Shown: positions 57,982 to 64,000 of the stretch, in pieces
How positions within the stretch are numbered: the stretch's first letter is position 1
Layout of the letters: every line of letters starts with the position of its first letter
Assembly (NCBI GenBank): GCA_035236585.1
Contig: CP141127.1
Location: 68,367,495-68,431,494 of the forward strand
DNA from: Warburgia ugandensis
Lineage: Eukaryota; Streptophyta; Magnoliopsida; Canellales; Canellaceae
DNA length: 64,000 bases
Direction of reading: 5' to 3'
Notes under the pieces: model-generated
Databases searched by the model: none
Told to the model about the DNA's origin: nothing
The model's input: only the letters and a program-made list of their open reading frames with translations
Made by a program: the position numbers and the translations under genes

Positions 57982-58735
57982 TACCCACCTGATCACCATC
58001 ATACTATGCTCAAAGTATGTGGATTATTTTGGAATTGTCATTATAATGTAATGGTATAACTGTATTCTTTGAATCCTTCCTACTTCCATGGTTACGTAGA
58101 ATTTTTCTATTGTTCATTCATGAAGCATCATCATATATATATGATGAAGTATGGGATCCTTAAAGGGAGTGATTTATCAGATAGAAATGCAAAAGCCATC
58201 CCCATTTCTTCCATTTTTTCACTCATTAATTTACTCATCATTAAGATGAGATACACCTATTATCTATATCTCACACTAAGATTAATCCAAGAAATTTTGA
58301 AATGATTGAAATTTTCCTTTATTGTTTATTGATTCAAAATAGAACTCTTAAGTCTAAGAAGGGATCTGCAAGCCATTGCAAATATTCTCTTTTTCCTATA
58401 AAAATTGGTTTTGGGTATGAAGCGAATCCCTTGACCACACGATTCAATGAGATATCTTGTATCCATGTCTATTGGCACATGTATCATTAAGGGAATCTTA
58501 TTTTGATGGACCAGGTCAATGAAAACAAAGAAAATTTGGGCTAGGCCTAAAAGAATTAATGGCTTTAATATTTATCAAATATAAATAATCATTTGACTCT
58601 AGAACTTACTGAGTAACTTAAATTTCTTTTTTTTGAATGAGCTCCTATGCATATATATGTGCATATAATATATACAAAGGTACATGCAGCAGACTCATAG
58701 TGGCTACTGGCTAATTCATAAATTGAAGAAAATAA
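57982..58735. other. Plastid trnE-trnT spacer
   Basis: It continues the plastid order and shows no gene. A short AT-palindrome (ATATATAT, 58134-58142) lies near 58140, and TA-rich repeats near 58650-58675. Short open frames are by chance. Confidence 0.75.
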
Positions 58736-58807
58736 GCCCTTTTAACTTAATGGTAGAGTAATGCCATGGTAAAGCATAAGTCATTAGTTCAAATCCGACA
58801 AAGGGAT
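58736..58807 (+). pseudogene. trnT-GGU: trnT-GGU pseudogene, plastid type
   Basis: A 72-nt match to plastid trnT-GGU on the plus strand. The anticodon GGT is kept, but D-arm, anticodon-stem and T-arm positions carry transitions (for example GTAACGCC to GTAATGCC), and the last acceptor bases no longer pair. Orientation is opposite to trnE, as in plastomes. Confidence 0.88.
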
Positions 58808-60301
58808 TTTTACATGAGTCTCTAATCTTAGTCTTCATTTTTTTATGGAGAATAGAAATAGATAGATTTTTTTATCTTTGTAAGAAAAATTTGTGAGAAA
58901 ACCCTACTAAATGAGTTCTACTTCATTAGATTTAGAGAATGAGTTATAGGTACAAAGTTCAACATTTGTTCATTAGAATGAAAATTTTTTTCCTTATGAT
59001 GATTAAGTAATGGCACTTAACTTATTAGTTTAGTAGGACTGTTATATCACCACAACCTATACTTCTCCTATTGTCCCATTATTCATATTTTTTTGGCCTT
59101 GGGATAGATATTTTAGATAATACCCAATTCAATCCCAAATATGAATTACCACACCAAGGTATTCCTACTTCTACATTGTTCCCATCAAAATCCATTGAAA
59201 AAATGAGAAATCAAGAAAAGTAAAATAAAATAAGTGGACCTGACCCATTGAATCATGATTATAAGAGCTATTCTGATATTAAAATTTGATAGAGATGAAT
59301 CTTGAAGTGGACTTTTTTTATTCCTTGGACAACACAAGAATTTGCCAATATTTCCAATTCAATCTTCTTATTCTTGGATGCTCCATAAGAATAAATCACT
59401 ATTCCTTTCCTCCATAGAGAAATGTTTATTTTGCGTCATAAGAATAATCTATTTTTCAATATCTTTCTTTCATTCCAAAAACAGATCAGTTTCTATCCAT
59501 ATAGGATATAGATATAGATATGAGAGGCTTCATGTAACAAATATTTCCATATGGATATATCAAATAATTTTGTTCCACCATTGCAATGGAAAAGAATACA
59601 AGAAAGGGACTTTCATTTTCCATCTCCCAATTATTTAATATTTAAATTTAATGTGGGGCCAGGTACAAAATATGAAATTTACCTTTTTGGTTGCTAGATA
59701 AAGGTAAATTAAAGAAGGAAATATTTGAAGTGTTTTTTTTTCTTCGATCCATAAAAGTATATACTCTAGAATTTTAGATGCATCCAAAATTAATATAACT
59801 CTAACAAAGAACACAATAACAAACAATAAACAATAAAAAAAGAGAATGAATTATATATGATATTGTAGTAGTTTTAGTATACATAAATTAAGAGAATTTT
59901 AGAGATATTTATTGATATTGATCTTTTCTTAATATTACGAATAAGATCCAAGAATAAGATTTGTTGATAGAATGGGGAGATAGATCTAGGGAGCAACTTA
60001 TGGAAAGAGAGGGGATCACTTCCTCCATGGCAGTTGTTTAAAAAATTTCGTCTGATTGATGAGTCATAAGGCAATTCAAGGTTTAGGTGATTATTAAGAA
60101 TAGGAAGGAATAATTGAATCAAGCTCATGGATTTACGTAGGTCAGTTTGTGGCCCAATACAAATGAAGGATTTGTATCTTCAAAACCCATTGGAAGGGGC
60201 AATGGATGATTCCTCATCCATAGATGATTGGACCATTGTATGCCCTGAGAATGATATGAGGTGTTCAAAAATGGTTGAAGTAATTGAATAGGAGGATCAC
60301 T
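58808..60301 (+). other. Plastid trnT-psbD spacer
   Basis: About 1.5 kb without a gene; plastid psbD is normally transcribed from promoters in this spacer. I cannot verify those promoter boxes here. Short open frames on both strands have no domains. Confidence 0.7.
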
Positions 60302-61211
60302 ATGACTATAGCCCTTGGTAGATTTACCAAAGAAGAAAATGATTATTTGATATTATGGATGACTGGTCACACAGGGTTCGTTTTGTTTTTGAAGGTTGGT
60401 CTAGTCTATTGCTCTATACTTGTGCTTATTTTGCTCTAAGAGGTTGGTTTGTAGGTACAAATTTTGTTACTTCATAAAATAACCCTGGATTAGCCAATTC
60501 CTATTTCGAAGACTATAATTTCTTAATTGTTGCAATTTCTACTCTTGCTAATAGTTTAGCACATTCTTCGTTACTATTATAGGGTCCTAAAACACAAGGA
60601 GATTTTACTTGTTGGTGTCAATTAGGTGGTCTGTGGACTTCTGTTGCTCTTCGTTGCACTTTTGGACTAATAGGTTTCATGTTTTATCAATTGGAATTTG
60701 CTCAATCTATTCAATTGCAATCTTATAATGCAATGGCATTCTTTGTTCCAATTGTTGTTTTTGTTTCTATATTCCTAATTTATCCACTAGGTCAGCTTGG
60801 TTGGTTCTTTCCTCCCAGTTTTGGCATAGCAGCTATATCTTGATTCATCCTCTTCCTTCAAGGATTTCATAACTGAACCTTAAACCCATTTCATATGATG
60901 TGAGTTGGTGGAATATTGGGTGCAGCTCTGTTATGCCCTATTCATGGTGTTACCATAGAAAATACATTATTCAAAGATGGTGATGGTCCAAATACATTCC
61001 ATGCTTTTAACCCAACTAAAGTAAAGACATATTCGATGGTCACTACTAAATACGTTTGGTCCCAAATATTTGGGGTTGCTTTTTCCAACAAATGTTGGTT
61101 ACATTTCTTTATGTTATTTGTGCCTGTAACTAGTTTATGGAAGAGTGCTACTAGAGTAATCTGCTTAGCTTTGAATCTATGGGCCTATGACTGCTTTTCC
61201 CATGAACAGAA
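60302..61211 (+). pseudogene. psbD: psbD pseudogene (photosystem II D2), truncated
   Basis: It starts ATGACTATAGCCCTTGG, as plastid psbD does (MTIALG). Recognisable blocks run in order: [79 protein letters not shown]2 is one of the two reaction-centre proteins of photosystem II in thylakoids. The copy has a frameshift within the first 20 codons. Stops occur at 60474-60476 (TAA) and 60580-60582 (TAG) where D2 has Trp, and more follow near 60840-60905. It is cut off at about residue 300 of 353, where retrotransposon sequence begins. Confidence 0.93.
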
Positions 61212-61302
61212 GTGAGTACCTACAAAAGTGGTACCTTGTATCAGTTTTTGTAAAATGATTTTCTCATGTTTTGCTCAGGACTAGCAAAATGATGGTTGGG
61301 GG
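61212..61302 (+). other. 3' end of a retroelement interior with polypurine tract
   Basis: It starts at 'gtgagtacctacaaaagtgg' and matches 45976-46066 of element F, ending with GATGGTTGGGGGTG. It is the last 90 bp of an internal region directly upstream of a family-B LTR. The rest of this element is replaced by plastid DNA. Confidence 0.75.
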
Positions 61303-62732
61303 TGTGTTAAGTGTTCAATTTTGGTCAAAATACCCCTAATTTAGCATCCAATTAGATCATCTAACCAATCAAATTTGCAATTTTTAGCTTTATTTTTATT
61401 TTAGCCCTAGTTGATCACCAACCATTAATTTGTCAAAATTAATAGTCAAATGATCATTAGAGCTAATCAAAGGTATAATGTATAGTTCATATGACTCTAA
61501 TTTGGTCTTTTGTCTCACTTCTAGATTCGGATGGCACCAATTCTAGCACCAGAGTTGTCTCCCCTTCACCATAGTGGACAGGCTCCTTTCTGCATCAGAT
61601 TTCCATTGGTGCACCACTCCAACTCCTCTTCTTCTTGTCTCCCTTCTTTCTTATCTATAAGGAAAACCTGCATAGCTCGATAGTTCCAACACTGGCCAAG
61701 TTTCCTCTTCTCTCTCTTTTTCCCAGCCACCTTCCATATTCTGTTCGCGCCGGAATCTCTCTGTATTTTTTTTATTTATAATCAATATTTTCAAAAAAAA
61801 TTCCATAATTGCCTCACAATAAAAATTAAAATCTCATTTCAATCCCTATTTAGTCCTTTAGTTTATTTCATCTTTTTCTTTATCCATATTTTGTGTTATC
61901 TAGGTTCTACTTGTTCTTGGTTAATTCCAAGAACAGTCTAATCCAAACCATGTTTGATTAAAGCTTTACCACATCAACAATTCTACTTTAACAAACACGA
62001 TCACTTTATTTCTTCAACTGGTACACATCAGAATTTCAATTCTTCTTTAGATCTTGTTTGTAGGGAACTTCCTAGCATGTTTGTGGTCCTGATCTTCAAT
62101 TTGAGAATCAAGAATCAGATCTAAGCTATTAAGACTAAAATTTCTTATCTAGACCAAATCTTTGCAATTTTTGAAAATCTGCCTAATCTATTCAATAAAT
62201 CATTAATTAAAAGCACCAAAAATAGACTGATGAAGGCTGATTGAAGTTTATGACTAAAGAAAATGAATTTTATGACACCCCTCTATCTATTCATTGCCTA
62301 GTGATCTCCATCATTGATTTTTTCGACGAAAACCCAATTTCTAGCACTGTTTTACCTCTGCCTTATTGTCTCTTCCACCTCCTTCTCACTTCCAGATTCA
62401 GATGACCCCAATTCCACAATCGGAGTCATCTCTCCTTCACCTCACTAGATGGGATCCTTTCTGCATTGGATTTCCATTGGCGTACCACTCTAGCACCTCT
62501 GGTTCTTGTCTCCCTTCTTTCTTCTCTATAAGGAAAACCCACACATCCCGACAGTTTCAATACCCACCAAGTTTCCTCTTCTCTGTCTTTTCTCGACCAC
62601 CTTCATTGTTTTGTCTGCACCAGCATCATCGTGCACTGCATCGCACCATCCAGCCCAAATAGCACTGGTCAGCCACGCCCATCACCATCTTCCTCTGCCC
62701 ATCACCACATCGACCACACTCCACACAGCAAC
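61303..62732 (+). repeat. 3' LTR of a family-B element, rearranged
   Basis: It starts TGTTAAGTGTTCAATTTTGG after a polypurine tract and matches the solo LTR at 23799 over its first part and around 61880-62240. The normal LTR end is absent. Instead a roughly 245-bp segment (61513-61757) recurs at 62383-62626. The sequence stops at 62732, where a minus-strand family-C LTR begins. No coding region; the 150-codon frame near 62506-62967 crosses this boundary and is spurious. Confidence 0.75.
62383..62626 (+). repeat. Second copy of a 245-bp segment within the family-B LTR
   Basis: It repeats 61513-61757 with shared stretches such as 'tcctttctgcat', 'gatttccattgg', 'ttcttgtctcccttctttctt', 'tctataaggaaaacc' and 'aagtttcctcttctct'. 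The copies are about 870 bp apart and diverged by roughly a tenth or more. Confidence 0.75.
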
Positions 62733-64000
62733 TGTGACGACCCGGGTTTTTAGTAAAACATTCTATAAATATTTTGCAAGTACAGGGCCCTTAATGGTAA
62801 AAAGATTTCACAAACAATGTAGTGAAAATTCTTTTCTTTTGAATTCGTTTGCAACAAAACCCAAGTCTCACTTTTACACAGCCCCTGTATTACAATTACA
62901 ATCTGTTGTCCAAATACAATCCAAAGTACATAGCTTGATTACACAATCTTCAAGGGAAATACCCTGATCAGTCTTGCAACATCTGATTCTTCAAGCCTTA
63001 CATCCTCAAGTCTCCTTCCCTGTATCTAAGATATTGTAAACATTCAAACATTTATAATATCTCAGCATGCTATGCTTGGTAGGGCATACAAAAATGTACT
63101 ACTTCACTAATACAAGAATACATACCTCAATCATCCTTCTATCATGTTTATCCACTCATGAATCATCTCATCATAGAGTATATACATCATTTTCATAGGG
63201 TAAAATAGTAAAAATTCTCAAAACTTATTCCTTCCCCAGGTTATACTCTCGATTAGGAGATCAATAATTAGTCAAATATCATATGGGGATATTCTCTTAA
63301 GGAACTCAAGTATTTCATCATACTTGGCATCTTATCATGCCATGGTATCTCACTATACCTATCATATGTGCATCATAATGCAAAATACTCAAGGACAACT
63401 ACGCCGCAGTCTAAATCCATACAACGCACCTAGATAATTGCGTAATAATCCACTGATACCAACTATGAAAATAACAAAATCCATGTCCGCATGGGCAAGG
63501 ACCATGGCTGTCACAGTGGTGGTCTTCCCATGATTGCCCCACCTAACTTTTAGTTTATCTTTGGGCATGGTCTCCATCATATGATACAGTTCAAGAAGCG
63601 GGTGGCCAAACACTCATAACTTCCTTAGCATAGCATCCCCAGACCTAGGCTTATATAAAACAAAATCACAAGCCACCATGCTTGTATGTAAAATACATTG
63701 TACATATCAAATGATATGTCTGTTTAACTAAGGCTGGAATATTTTCTATGCCTTATTCTTAGGGTTTCCTTAGTCCACACATCTCACTAATTTCTCATCA
63801 TATGATTGGATCATTAGATTGGATCAGTTGGATGGATCATGGGGTTGGATCACTTGGTTGGATCATTTGCTTGGATCATTATTGGTTTAAGGTACTAGAT
63901 ATACTTATATTATTATGGTCTATAATTCTAGACATAAGATCATGCATATACATACACATGAATCTATAATACATTCTTGTGCATCCACTTACCTCAAAGT
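62733..64000 (-). repeat. Minus-strand family-C LTR, runs off the window
   Basis: TGTGACGACCCGGG is the reverse complement of a C/Tekay-type LTR end. Read on the minus strand the sequence matches the last 1.1-1.3 kb of 49635-54568: the 'cccaagtc' block, the hairpin near 63025-63064, and a GC-richer block at 63470-63620 with GGTATCAGTGG. Near 63805-63895 the motif TTGGATCA repeats several times with variable spacing. No coding region is supported. Confidence 0.78.

Larger units (their letters stand above)
57370..61211 (+). other. Plastid-derived nuclear DNA (NUPT), mosaic
   Basis: The block contains a petB fragment, then trnY-GUA, trnE-UUC, trnT-GGU and psbD in the order and orientation of angiosperm plastomes, with the intergenic spacers. 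petB is far from trnY in plastomes, so the segment has at least two plastid sources joined near 57556. All genes are decayed, mostly by C-to-T and G-to-A changes. Left edge: Athila-like LTR. Right edge: 3' end of a family-B element. Confidence 0.9.

Noticed and set aside
58736-58807. trnT, trnE and trnY as working nuclear tRNA genes
   Set aside because: They match plastid tRNAs with the plastid order and spacers, and carry mutations in stems and anticodons.
62506-62967. 153-codon frame with Ser/Thr/His-rich sequence
   Set aside because: It crosses the boundary between a family-B LTR and a minus-strand family-C LTR at 62732, so it cannot be an inherited gene.

Overview
This window is repeat-dense nuclear DNA of a flowering plant. 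I see no intact host gene. The plant call rests on three things: Athila-type Ty3/gypsy LTR retrotransposons with a tRNA-Asp-like primer site, a chromovirus (Tekay-like) element with an initiator tRNA-Met primer site, and a decayed block of plastid DNA (petB fragment, trnY, trnE, trnT, psbD). Every coding region is broken by stops, frameshifts or deletions. The sequence is AT-rich, except for a GC-rich patch inside the Tekay-like LTRs.

Layout. 1-1000 is the body of a 5' LTR of an old Athila-like element ('D'). A 25.6-kb insertion (1001-26564, target duplication CTTTG) splits that LTR, and D resumes at 26565. The insertion holds an Athila-like element 'A': LTR 1001-3414, gag, PR, RT/RNase H, IN, LTR 19323-21811. 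A is joined head-to-head to a leader and LTR on the minus strand (21812-26564). Inside A lies a Tekay-like element (6301-13705, TSD TTTAA). Inside the minus-strand LTR lies a solo LTR of a different family 'B' (23799-25783, TSD CTTCA).

26607-31639 is the shrunken internal region of D. It is followed by an LTR piece (31640-32412), then LTR and leader of element 'E' (32413-35832). The E leader carries a 572-bp hAT-type non-autonomous transposon with an 8-bp TSD. Element 'F' (35833-48679) is the best preserved Athila-like copy: truncated 5' LTR, gag, PR, RT with FMDD, RNase H, IN with D and E of DD35E, polypurine tract and 3' LTR.

48680-56712 is an RTE-type LINE interrupted by solo LTR 'G' (49264-56270, TSD ATAAG). 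G is itself interrupted by a 4.9-kb LTR of family 'C' (49635-54568). After an LTR piece (56713-57369) comes the plastid-derived segment (about 57370-61211). It runs directly into the 3' end of a family-B element and its LTR (61303-62732), and the window closes in a minus-strand family-C LTR (62733-64000).

The genes do not act together as a pathway; the region is a record of nested insertions. The most unusual observations are the insertion bounded by two LTRs in inverted orientation yet flanked by a perfect TSD, and a roughly 450-bp module shared between Athila-like leaders and the LTR of family C. Family names are inferred from motifs read by eye; no search was run.
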